DNA of 46,249 nucleotides, taken from positions 1 through 46,249 of IMG/VR virus record IMGVR_UViG_3300020141_000048. One strand, given 5' to 3'. Positions 8,089 to 18,400 of this stretch are shown here, in pieces. Numbering within the stretch: position 1 is the first letter of the stretch; every line of letters begins with the position of its first letter. The notes under the pieces were generated by a model, which saw only the letters and a program-made list of their open reading frames with translations, had not been told where the DNA came from and searched no databases. The stretch is from a virus. Position numbers and translations under genes: made by a program.

Positions 8089-10719
8089 TTACAAACTGTG
8101 CTTGATTCGCGTTCTAGGATACACTGCACCCGAACTAGGTCTAATCTGATAGTTAATTTTTGGAAAAACATTTCCAAATAAATCTCTTTCTTTTTTATAA
8201 TATAAAAATAGATTAGCAGTGCCTTGAGTATCTCGTATATCCGCTGGGCCGCCGGTGGTAACTGTTAACTGATTTGATCTTGCTATTCCTAAAATATAAT
8301 TTTTAGCAACGGCCTGTGTCATATTGGGATAGATTTCTAAAGCACAAGCTATTACTCCGCATACTTGCGGACTGGCCATACTAGTGCCGTTAAGTTTGCC
8401 AAGGAAGTAAGATGAATTTCTCGAATCGCTTACGCCTCCCGTATAAGAACTTATAATATTAGTACCCGGGGCCCAGATGTCTACGCCAGGGCCGCAATCA
8501 CTATAATAGCTCTTCTGATCAACCGCATTAGCATCGATAGCACCTACACAAATATTCGGCATATTAACATCATTAGCTGTAGGACTAGTGCCTCTCATAT
8601 AATAGTAAGGTTGGGAGATACTTCCTGGGTATCTAGTACCCATTTCAAATGTGTTATCCCAGTCAAGACCGCCTGGTACGTCGTGCTTCCATAAACCGTT
8701 ACCGGCAGCGCCTACAAATAAAACACCCTCATTCATAGCTGTTATGATATCAGAATCGCAACTGGCAACCCTTGCTGGAATTCGCTGGCTAGCAATAAAT
8801 CCCCAAGCATTTAATTGATTAGTTGTAAAAGATCCTGTAGTTTTTCTAGCATTAGTGCCAAGCTGTAGGTCTATTTGTTCAGGTATTGCTTCATAGAATA
8901 CCCACTCATTAACCATATTAGGACTTCCTAATGTGCCTGTAGTATTGGCAGCACCTTCTACTCTTACACGATATGTTCTGTTAGGAGCAGTTCCCTCAAC
9001 ACCATAGTAAATTCGTTGTACACTATTGTCAGCACAGGACCACATTATTTTAGGAAGATTAGGAGTTGATGGGCCTAAACTTGTAAATGCAGAAGAGCCT
9101 GCTGTAAATGTAATATAATGATTAGTACCAACATAAATGGTATTATAAATTGCTCCTAAATATCTTATATTAAACGGCAAGGATAAAGTCCAAAATCCAT
9201 CATCATTATCGCCAGTAGTAGGTGTTGTCGAACTAGTTAGCGATGCTGCACCTAGTAAATTATTTGTAATAGATGTAACTGTTGCGCTAGCCGTAGTGCT
9301 TGTAGTAACTACTGTTAATCTCATACCTGTTGCGTAGACAACAGTTGTTGCTCCTGCTGTATTAACAACAGTGCCAAAATCTATAGAGTATACAAGATTA
9401 TCTGGTAAACTAATATCTTGATTAATTATTGCTTCTATAGTACCGCCATTAGAGACAGCATACGGGCCATCGGTATATGAATTTATAATATTAATACCTT
9501 GTCGCAAAGTAACTTCGCCTGTCAGAGTCATGGGCCCAGATACTGCGTTTACTGCGACATCATAACTTATTTGAATATCTACAGGTCCTTGAACCGTAAC
9601 AGTATAGTTACTGGCAGGTTGAGTAAACTCAGTTAACGTTACTTCTTGGCCGTTTTGGCTCCAACTGGCTGGCTTAGTTAAAATACTTCCGGCCGGTGGT
9701 GTATAACTACCAGTAGTAGTAATTCTGTTTCCAAAATTTTCAAAACCTAATAGGGGAGATAACCGTTCAGAAGAAGTACAAACTCCGCTATATCCTGTAT
9801 AGACAACACTTGCTGACGGAGTGTATCTAGTACCTCTATAAGTCACTGCTGTAATATCATTAAACGACCACTGACTTGGAAATATACTCTGGCCCCAACT
9901 GTTGTTTGTAATCGTAGGATTTTTTCTTTTTGTAACGGGATTTACCGATTTGTTTCTGTGAAATGCTCTGACATAATCAAACACTAAACTGAAATCTCCT
10001 GGATTACCAGTATCGTAATAAAGATTATATATGTTAGCGTCTCGTGCCCAACCTTGAGTATTACCAGCAACTGTTCCGCTAACGTGAACGCTATGGCCAT
10101 CGGTGCCAATAGCATAGGTGCCAGCGGCGCCGCCTGTTACTTCTGGATTATGTTGATACCAGTTATAACTAACCATTCGACTACCGCCAGTGCCATCAGC
10201 ATTGGCCGCATACTCTGGTGTATTAATATCGGGATTACCTGCGTCAACGATAACACAATCTACATTTTTTCCAGTAGCAGTAAGTTGAATTACTCCAGTT
10301 TGTGCGGCGGTGCCATTTTGACCCCATCCAGTGCGTTGGATAAGTTCTGTACATCTTAATAAGCCCCAGTTAAGCATAGTGTTACTAGTGGATGTAGATT
10401 TATCCCAGCCGCTGGACGTTTGTGTTCGTGTAGCGTAAGTTCCAGATTTAATACCTAAGTATCTTGGATGGAGTTCAACCGCTTTTACACGAGGATCGGC
10501 TCGAAGTTCCAATGCTTCCCATTCGGTCATCATGTAGTGAGTACTGAGGCTAGTGGGTTTTAAGTTAACAACTTCTACTTCTCTTTCAGGAACAGCACTA
10601 TCAACAGTTGTTCGACTGGCAGTGGACATTTCTTTATAAAAATTGTCAAGATCTTCAAAGGTGTCAAGCGTAACTATATACTCAAACTGTTCAACGTATT
10701 TTTTTAAAGATTCAGACAT
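8089..10719 (-). CDS. Subtilisin-like serine protease (S8) with large inserted beta domain (876 aa)
   Basis: Second subtilase of the tail module. Numbering here starts at a TTG four codons before the ATG used; subtract 4 for the ATG form. Asp163 is in CVIVDAGN, His213 in TDGHSVHVSG, Asn678 in VGAAGNG and Ser784 in NGTSMASPQV. About 350 residues are inserted after NNSWG (near 277) and before the Asn block. They end in a beta domain near 505-630 (YNTIYVGTNHYITF, then VEGTAPNRTYRVRVEG) of a type seen in other phage and bacterial surface proteins. An I9-like N-terminus (FEYIVTLDTFEDLDNFY) and the DPRV..VE motif are shared with the 567-aa subtilisin. The ATG at 10717-10719 is preferred because TTGAGG upstream then serves as its ribosome site. 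Confidence 0.88.
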   Translation of the reverse strand: MSESLKKYVEQFEYIVTLDTFEDLDNFYKEMSTASRTTVDSAVPEREVEVVNLKPTSLSTHYMMTEWEALELRADPRVKAVELHPRYLGIKSGTYATRTQTSSGWDKSTSTSNTMLNWGLLRCTELIQRTGWGQNGTAAQTGVIQLTATGKNVDCVIVDAGNPDINTPEYAANADGTGGSRMVSYNWYQHNPEVTGGAAGTYAIGTDGHSVHVSGTVAGNTQGWARDANIYNLYYDTGNPGDFSLVFDYVRAFHRNKSVNPVTKRKNPTITNNSWGQSIFPSQWSFNDITAVTYRGTRYTPSASVVYTGYSGVCTSSERLSPLLGFENFGNRITTTGSYTPPAGSILTKPASWSQNGQEVTLTEFTQPASNYTVTVQGPVDIQISYDVAVNAVSGPMTLTGEVTLRQGINIINSYTDGPYAVSNGGTIEAIINQDISLPDNLVYSIDFGTVVNTAGATTVVYATGMRLTVVTTSTTASATVTSITNNLLGAASLTSSTTPTTGDNDDGFWTLSLPFNIRYLGAIYNTIYVGTNHYITFTAGSSAFTSLGPSTPNLPKIMWSCADNSVQRIYYGVEGTAPNRTYRVRVEGAANTTGTLGSPNMVNEWVFYEAIPEQIDLQLGTNARKTTGSFTTNQLNAWGFIASQRIPARVASCDSDIITAMNEGVLFVGAAGNGLWKHDVPGGLDWDNTFEMGTRYPGSISQPYYYMRGTSPTANDVNMPNICVGAIDANAVDQKSYYSDCGPGVDIWAPGTNIISSYTGGVSDSRNSSYFLGKLNGTSMASPQVCGVIACALEIYPNMTQAVAKNYILGIARSNQLTVTTGGPADIRDTQGTANLFLYYKKERDLFGNVFPKINYQIRPSSGAVYPRTRIKHSL

Positions 10720-10720
10720 A

Positions 10721-12478
10721 TTATGCCTCAAGTTGTAGTAGTGTTACTGTTGCTGTAATTGCGGCAGAGCTTCCACTCAAGTTAGTTATAGCTACCGGAA
10801 TAGCTGTAGTAGGAGACGCTTCGTTATTAAATCCAATTGTACCAGGACTAATTATGATAGTTTGTGCGGTAGTAGAAATTATTTCAGCAATTACGCCGCT
10901 GCCTGGAAACGGATCTACTCCTTGAACTCTAGTTGAATCAGCACTACGGCTCGCGGCATCTGTATAAATTCTAAGCCAGCATGCCGCACTGGTTGTAATT
11001 TTTAATAAAGCATACGCTTTAAATCCAGTTATACTAGCATTAGCTGTAGCATTATTAGCAATCGTAGCTGTTGTAGCACTTGCTGTTGTTCTTGAGCTAC
11101 TAGCAGATATAACCGATTGTCCACTACTATTTAAAATATCACCGCCAACAGGCAACTTTAAATTACCAAGGTTATCAAATTCCCATACCGACGGACCAGC
11201 AGGATCGTTAAAGTCAACATCTCCAGTTTTAATTTTTAAACCGGTGTTTGAACTAGTTAAGTTAACATCCTTTCCACGAAGAGACAATACTCCTTCAAAT
11301 AGTGTGCCGAAAGATCCTACTCCAGATTGAATAGATATGTTGCCAGCATTACCTGAGATAGAGCTACCCGATTGAATTATAATATCGCCGCCAACTCCAC
11401 TAGCACCATAGGTGCCGCCAGCTTCGATCCGTATTTCTCCGCCGTATCGTGTGGCCGGGCCTCCGTAAATTCCAACAAAGCCGCCAGCTGATGCTTCAAC
11501 CTCGTTCGAGCCTTGTCCTGCATTTATTAGGACATTTCCGCCTGCAGTTGATGGGCCGCCTGATTCGACTAAAGACATACCACCTTGTAGGCGAATCTCA
11601 CCGCCTATGGTAGAAGGTGTTGGAGCATCTCCATACATTCCAATGCCTACGCCAGTAACAGGTGGGCCGATCAGGCCGCCGTCAAATACTAAGTCGCCGG
11701 ACACTGTGCTTAAAGTTGGTGCTCCCCAAGATAGTGTTCCATCGCCTGTGTTATATAAAAATCCCAATGCGTTAGCAGGCAACGCAGCGCCTCCGCCGCC
11801 ACCTGTTGAACTAATTATACCACTGCCATTTATTGTAATAGAAGTGCCGTCAACTTTGACACCGCCCAATACAGTAGTCGTTGCTGTTGGTAAGGTATAG
11901 GCGCTAGGAATTATTGGCTTGTTAGTTAAGTCAACATAACTGCCGCTAGTTGCTACAGTAGCAAATGCCGGCTTACCTGTTATGAATGACCAAGTTAACT
12001 CACTACGCGGGGCAAAGTTTGCGCCGTTTATCAGCTGACTTGTATTGTTAGGAATCGTAGGCTTGTTAGTTAAGTCAGCATAACTGCCACTGAATAGTGT
12101 TGGCTTATTACTTAAATCGCTGTAACTACCGGTAAACAGTTCTGGCAAGTTAATTAAATCACCATAGCTGCCACTAGTAGCGGCTAAAGATAAATGAGGT
12201 TTGTTAGTTAAGTCTGCGTAATTTCCAGAAAACAGTGTAGGTTTGTTAGTCAAGTCAACATAACTGCCACTCGTTGCTACTGTTGCCAATGCAGGTTTGT
12301 TTAGTATTGCGGCAGGGCCGGACGTTGCCGCCCAGTCTGCGGATACTTGAGCACTTGCGGCCGCAAAGTTATCATACAACTCAGTAAAGTTGTCATTAAT
12401 TTTTTGGGCGCCGGTTCTCAGAGTATCGCCTGTGCCGTCGTTAGCGATAGAACCTACATTAATTACTAGTTTTGCCAT
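10721..12478 (-). CDS. Tail fibre protein with SGSYxDLxNKP repeats (585 aa)
   Basis: Residues 1-40 (INVGSIANDGTGDTLRTGAQ, then KINDNFTELY) form a fibre N-terminal motif common in marine myophages. Residues about 70-190 carry six copies of an 11-residue repeat of the form (S/T)G(S/N)YxDLxN(K/L)P, separated by short spacers. A GGGGGAALP linker follows, then a Gly-rich stretch (about 280-400) with units such as GGEIRLQGG, GGEIRIEAGG and GGDIIIQSG, suggestive of a beta-helix. The last 120 residues (TITGFKAYALLK-like, WLRIYTDAASRSAD, then LLQLEA) resemble a C-terminal domain frequent in phage fibres. It lies just after the giant baseplate gene, where proximal fibres are often encoded. Fibre assignment is firm; position on the virion is inferred. 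Confidence 0.85.
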   Translation of the reverse strand: MAKLVINVGSIANDGTGDTLRTGAQKINDNFTELYDNFAAASAQVSADWAATSGPAAILNKPALATVATSGSYVDLTNKPTLFSGNYADLTNKPHLSLAATSGSYGDLINLPELFTGSYSDLSNKPTLFSGSYADLTNKPTIPNNTSQLINGANFAPRSELTWSFITGKPAFATVATSGSYVDLTNKPIIPSAYTLPTATTTVLGGVKVDGTSITINGSGIISSTGGGGGAALPANALGFLYNTGDGTLSWGAPTLSTVSGDLVFDGGLIGPPVTGVGIGMYGDAPTPSTIGGEIRLQGGMSLVESGGPSTAGGNVLINAGQGSNEVEASAGGFVGIYGGPATRYGGEIRIEAGGTYGASGVGGDIIIQSGSSISGNAGNISIQSGVGSFGTLFEGVLSLRGKDVNLTSSNTGLKIKTGDVDFNDPAGPSVWEFDNLGNLKLPVGGDILNSSGQSVISASSSRTTASATTATIANNATANASITGFKAYALLKITTSAACWLRIYTDAASRSADSTRVQGVDPFPGSGVIAEIISTTAQTIIISPGTIGFNNEASPTTAIPVAITNLSGSSAAITATVTLLQLEA

Positions 12479-12480
12479 TT

Positions 12481-15400
12481 TTATCCTCGATCGAATGTTG
12501 TGTTTATACTGTCAAGTGTTCCTGCGCCCGAATCAAACGTTGAACTTCCTTGCGGTCCGTTTTCATATTTATTGTTATCGACATACCATATTCCAGGAGT
12601 TGCTTTCAAGAATGAAGCAACACTATTATTGTCATCTAACAAGTTAACTGCGCTGTCCCACGATACGCCACTGCGTCTCACTACCGTTACCTGTGTGCCA
12701 GCTATCAACGGAGTTGTTAAATTAATAACTGCCGTAGTACCGTTTACAGCAAACTCTGGCGCAAAGGTAATATCGCCTTCAGGACTATCTGGAGCAATAT
12801 TAGCATTGTAAACTTTATAACTGTCTTTTCTTAAACGAATATTTCCAATGAAGAACTGCCACTTACTACTATCATTTAAAAATACCAACGAGCTGGTATG
12901 GGCAGTTGTACACCTATAAGTATAGCTACCAACAGTTACTATAGTGCCAATAGTATAAGCAACGCCTTGCGCCCACTCACTATCCACTGGATATCCGCCA
13001 ACAAATACTTCAACATCAGCAGGAACCTGACGTAATACTTCGTGAGTAACTGCATCCTTAATAGGATATAGCTTAGGAATAAACGATACAGGAACAACTG
13101 TTGTGCCGTCTGAAATAATTTGTTCCGCTACAACTTTATTGTTATAAGGAATAGTTTCGCTTGGCCCAATATCTTGTACGTAAGAAGTTATAGGATGAAC
13201 CATCGGAGCACCGGTTCCTAATGTTGCTCGGCGTAACTGCCCTAGTACCCATATGTCGTCTTCAACATTATGATTAATAGTAAAGTACTCAATACGCTCT
13301 CCTCGAATTTCAACAATACCTGGTTTGTTGCGTAGCGGGTTAGGAATATCAAAATTGCTAGCATCTTGTACAGTAATAGTCAAGTCGTTATATTTTAAAG
13401 GTTGAACAAGTTGTGTTTGTTTATTCAAACTTAAACGCTTGAAGTGGTCTCTGTTTAACATATCTTTAAACTGCATATAAGCAATGCCAGGCGTCAATAC
13501 GTTGCTACTGTAAGTGATAACTTGGAACTCATCACCGGTATAGGCATGTTCTGTCAACTTAACAACTTGCTTATCATCAGTTAATATATAATCAATATTT
13601 GGCACTAATAATGAACCATTTTTTGTAATCCAAACATAGCTGTCACTAACTACAGCTCTGTCTAAGACAATAGTTCCGCCTGTAAGACCAGCATACGCAT
13701 AGTATTCAACAGTATCAGGAGTTATAGATAATGTGTTGTTAATTGTAATATTTGTTCTTTCAATGTCAAGAATATCATGTTTATAAGAACTAATAACTTC
13801 AATTAAATTAGTATTGTCATACACATCAGAGAATATAATTCGTGTAGGGTTAACACCACCAGCTGGCACGTATGTATATCCTTGCTCTTGTTTAATATTA
13901 ACTATTAACTTCTTATTCTTATACAAGTCGTACACTGCTCTGGTTATCTTAATACTAATAACACTTAAATCAACGGTGTAATCTCTGCCCACTTCTAAAA
14001 TGTTGCCGTCAACAAATACAAAAATCTGATCCACATCTAGCGAATACGGAGCAAATCTGTTTGGATCAATAACATAAGTCAATCTATTAGATTTAATAGC
14101 ATAGTAGCTGTTGGTAGGACCTTTGAGAATTTGTTGGTCTACACGAACAATCATATTTGATTCCATTGGTAGAGCATCACCTACTTTATTAACTAACTCG
14201 TATGTTGAAGTTCCGTTTGGCAGTAGTGTACCCGAATCTATATTTTCTCGGCCGTCGGCAATGATACGTTCTGTTTTAGTTAACGCAAATGTTTGCTCAG
14301 CACCAGCAACAATTACAAATGTTACTAAGTCTCCAGAGTCTGGAGGAGCTCCAAATCTAATGCCTACTCTGTTAGGACTATCGTAAGTAGTATCAGTTTT
14401 AAATGCCTCGTATATAGCTGGCATACCATTAATGTATACAGCCGATGTTAAACTTGTCAGCCATGGAGCTCGTGTAACAAATTCAAGAGTAGTTCCGTTG
14501 CCTTCAAAATAATCAATGTCTAAGATATTTTCTCCGGAGAATCCAAAAGTAAATATTGTTACAATTTTGTTTGCGTACGGTGGATTTACAAAAACAATTT
14601 GCTGATCCTTATAGTCAACTGTATAATCTACTCCTACTGTTTGTAATACAGATGAATTAATATCTATAACTTTTACAATAACAGCTTGTGAGCTATTTGG
14701 AACTTGTTTTAAATCAAATCGTAAAGTAGACCCGTCTGCTCTATGGCTATCAATGTCAATTTTAGCACTGGCAGAATATGGCTTGTCAAATACTTTTAAC
14801 GCCATAGCATCAAAGACTTGGCCGGGCACTACTTCTTCTGTAGCCGGGCTACTTGTAGGAGTAACAAATCCGTCACCGTCGACAAGTATATCTTCAGCAC
14901 GTAAACCAGTAGCACTGCTGTAGGCCATGTCGCCGCCAGCAAGAGCAGTATCGTAATCTTTCTCTTGAGGCTTAATAGAACCGTCACTAGTACTGCGTCT
15001 AATAATGATTGTATCGCCTGCGCCAACAACATAAGTTCCAGGAATTTCAATATCGTATGTATTAGCGTCAAATGTTGAGCTAATGCCAGTTGAAATAATT
15101 GGAAGCATAATTGCTAACGGATTAGTCTGTTGAGGTGTTCCGTAGTACGGGTCATCTAAACGTATAGGAGTTCCATTTACTGGAATATGATAAATGTTAA
15201 TTTGTTCGTTAATTGCCGGTACATACTGTAGTTGCCATTGTGTATCACCGGCTCCAGTTGTTGTAATAAAGTCGTCAAATGTTGGATCAACACTGTCCCA
15301 ACGCTCGCTAAAGTAAGGAACACTGTCCCATCCTTGGCTAACATTAAATCCCAAGCCGTCAACAATTACACCACCATAGTCAACACCAGTCATTAATTGT

Positions 15401-18400
15401 GACAAGTCTTTACCTAGCTGTCCTGACTCAGGATTATAATAATATTGAACTCTATCGGCAGCGTTTAGTAATGCCCAATCTTTCAAGTAGGTTACTGAAA
15501 TAACTGAGCCTATCGCAGGAGCATTTTGAAGGACTAACGAACCGTTATAGCTAGTATAGCCTTTTGCAGTTGATTTAGTCTTAGCTAGTTTATATTCGTC
15601 GCGGAGAACATCTATGCCGTTGACGGTAACCGATGCTTTGCCAACACGAATATCTGGACTCCACTTCAACGCAAATTGTAATTTACTACCTGTTCCAATG
15701 AATGTTTCAGTTTCTTCTAATTGCGTAATAAAATATGTACGTGTTATACGGTCAAATTTCATTTTAATTAGTTGAGATCTTACAACACCGTTACCAATAA
15801 TAGCCACAGCTCTAGCCGCAGTGCCGCCTTGATTTAGGCCGCCTTCAATTAGAATTGTAGGAGCAGACAAATAACCAGAACCTGGATCAAGTAACACAAT
15901 TCTGTTTACTCGGCCGTTAGTTATAAATGCTCTGGCCTTGGCACCAGATCCAGAATTGCTAACAAATCTTACAACGGGTTCTAAGTGATAATCTTGACCG
16001 TTGTCTATTATTTCAATACTAGTGATTTGATAGCTAGAATTATCTAACCAATTTTTCCAAGGGTACGTATTTAAATTAGCATCGCTATATACTAACTGGT
16101 CGTTAACTACATTAGCATTTACTACTGCAATAGAACCATTCTTATAAGCAGGCTGTAAATCAAAGTCGCTTACTAAAAGTTCAGCAGGTTCTAGTTTTGT
16201 GTAATTGCTTATATACTCTCTAATTTGAGTTCTATATGGTTTAACTTCGGCAATATATGCTTCAAAGTCTTCCAAGTTATCATTTTTGTAATTACTAGGT
16301 TGATGAAGTTCTCCAACATTATGCTGTGCTTTAATAAAACTTGTCTTAAAAATCCAATCAAGATACGTTTGTTCGCTCATGGCGTAACGTACACTTGAGA
16401 AGAATAAATCTAAATAGGTCTGTTTTAAAGTATCTGTTAAAATATTATCTTTCAACGAGACAATAATATTTCTAAGCTCAGTACTTGCTGAATTGTCAAA
16501 GATAGATGCGTCAAATAACTCTCCATCATAACCGTAGGTTGTATTACTAAACGAATACAATGAACTACTAAATTGTATTGTGCCGCGTTGTTGGGCCACA
16601 ACTTTATAACTTTGTGTCCAATCTATGCTCGTAGAATTAGCATACTTTTCTAATATAAACCAAGTTCCACTACTTGTTGTTCTAATTTTAACAGTTTGGC
16701 CTATAGAAACTCTCAAAGCATTTAAATCTGAGAATGTTTCAATAGAATAATCTACAATTGAATAGACACTATAGCCGCTGTCATACCAATCAGTGTATGA
16801 CCAATATTTTCTTGTATCGTAAGACTGGCTACGTAATCTAGACCAAACTTTAGTCGATGGACTGTACGCATATATACTCCAGCTATTAAGTGCTTGAGTA
16901 TCCGAATGTACCAACACTGCATAATTTCTAACAGACAATGTAGTATCATCGCCATAGCCGTAGCCTGCGTTAATAACAGTTGCTCCGGTAATTTGGCCTT
17001 TAATATTAATAATAGCTCTAACTTTTGCGCCATGGCCCGATCCCATGATATCAATATACGGAGCAATAACATATCCTCTGCCAGAGCTAACTACTTCAAT
17101 GCCTACAAACGATCCGTTTAATATAACCGGAGTAACAACTGGAGCTGTAAAAGATCCGACGTTGGCAAATCGTAGTTCAGCATCAGTGTCTAATACTGTA
17201 TCGTACAGACCAGTGTTAACACTAGGTTTTGCTTCATAAGACTGTAATAGATTAAAATCTCGTTGCCCAGAAATTTGTACAGTAATTAATGCTGCATTGA
17301 CACGTTCAATAAATTGTTTTAGTGCTTCAAAGCGATTAACAAAGATACCCTGTCGAGGACGATTTTCAATTCCGTATTTAATTTTTGGAGGAAGAGCAGG
17401 ATCCGGAACTAGTCGGCCAGCAATGTCTTTACCACATAAGCTGTCAATCCATTTCTGTTCAACAGTTGCTGGTAGTGTAGTATCAATGCTATCATTAATA
17501 ATTTTCCATTGACTATGAATATTTTGATTGCTATGGTCGGCAATCCAGTATTCTACCGATAATACTACATCTGTATTTTCTAAATCATTTTTAGCATTTA
17601 CTAAACTAAAAGAATTGCTACTAGTTAAGGCAAGATATTTGTATCCTTGTCCTCTAGTGTTGCCTATTAAACTAGAAACATCTTGTGCGGACATGTGTCT
17701 ATCTAATGTATTTGGAATAGTCTTTTTATTTTTAATCCAGTAATAGTAGGTATTCTTAAATATTTTGCCAACGGTATCATATTTTTTAATAACGCTATAT
17801 ACTGTATTTCCGTATAAACTAGTTCCACTAACACCTTGTGCTAGGCCAACTTCAGTGTCAGCAAGTTTATTCCATTCGGCTGGCAACAATTTAGTTTCAA
17901 CCCATTCGTAAATGTCAATACTAGCAAAAGGAAATAGTGTATTCCATGTGCTGTTTCTGTAAACGGAATCGTCTGTAACTGCACTATCTATAAATTTAGC
18001 AGTTCTTAAATCCCACCATAACATGCCAACTTGTGTCTTTTTCCAAGCAATACCGTCGTCGACTGTTACAGTTGAATCTCCCACAGAGTACACTGCTGGA
18101 TCGTAAAATGTTTTATATTTAATTTCCTGTTCAGCAGGGCCTGGTATTTTACCCTGAATAGGATCAACAACATCTAAGTATGTAATTAATTTGTTAGTAG
18201 TTTTATTATACAAAAACGCAGATTTAATTTGTGTTAAATCTATTTTATCAGTTTCTTTATGTAATGTATTCCAACTATACGTATCAGCTTTTTTACTATA
18301 TGTAAAAATTCTACCTGAGTTAACTGCTCCGTCTATCGCATACGGAGCACTAATAAAGATAGTGTTGGCGCCTACTGCGGTGCTGTATCCGTATCCTGAA

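Noticed and set aside
10717-10731. TTG start four codons upstream for the second subtilisin
   Set aside because: The TTG lies inside the TTGAGG that makes a good ribosome site for the ATG at 10717-10719, and the ATG start avoids overlap with the preceding gene's stop.
11900-12310. CRISPR-like array
   Set aside because: The regular DNA repeats encode the SGSYxDLxNKP units of a fibre protein, are degenerate at DNA level and lie in frame.
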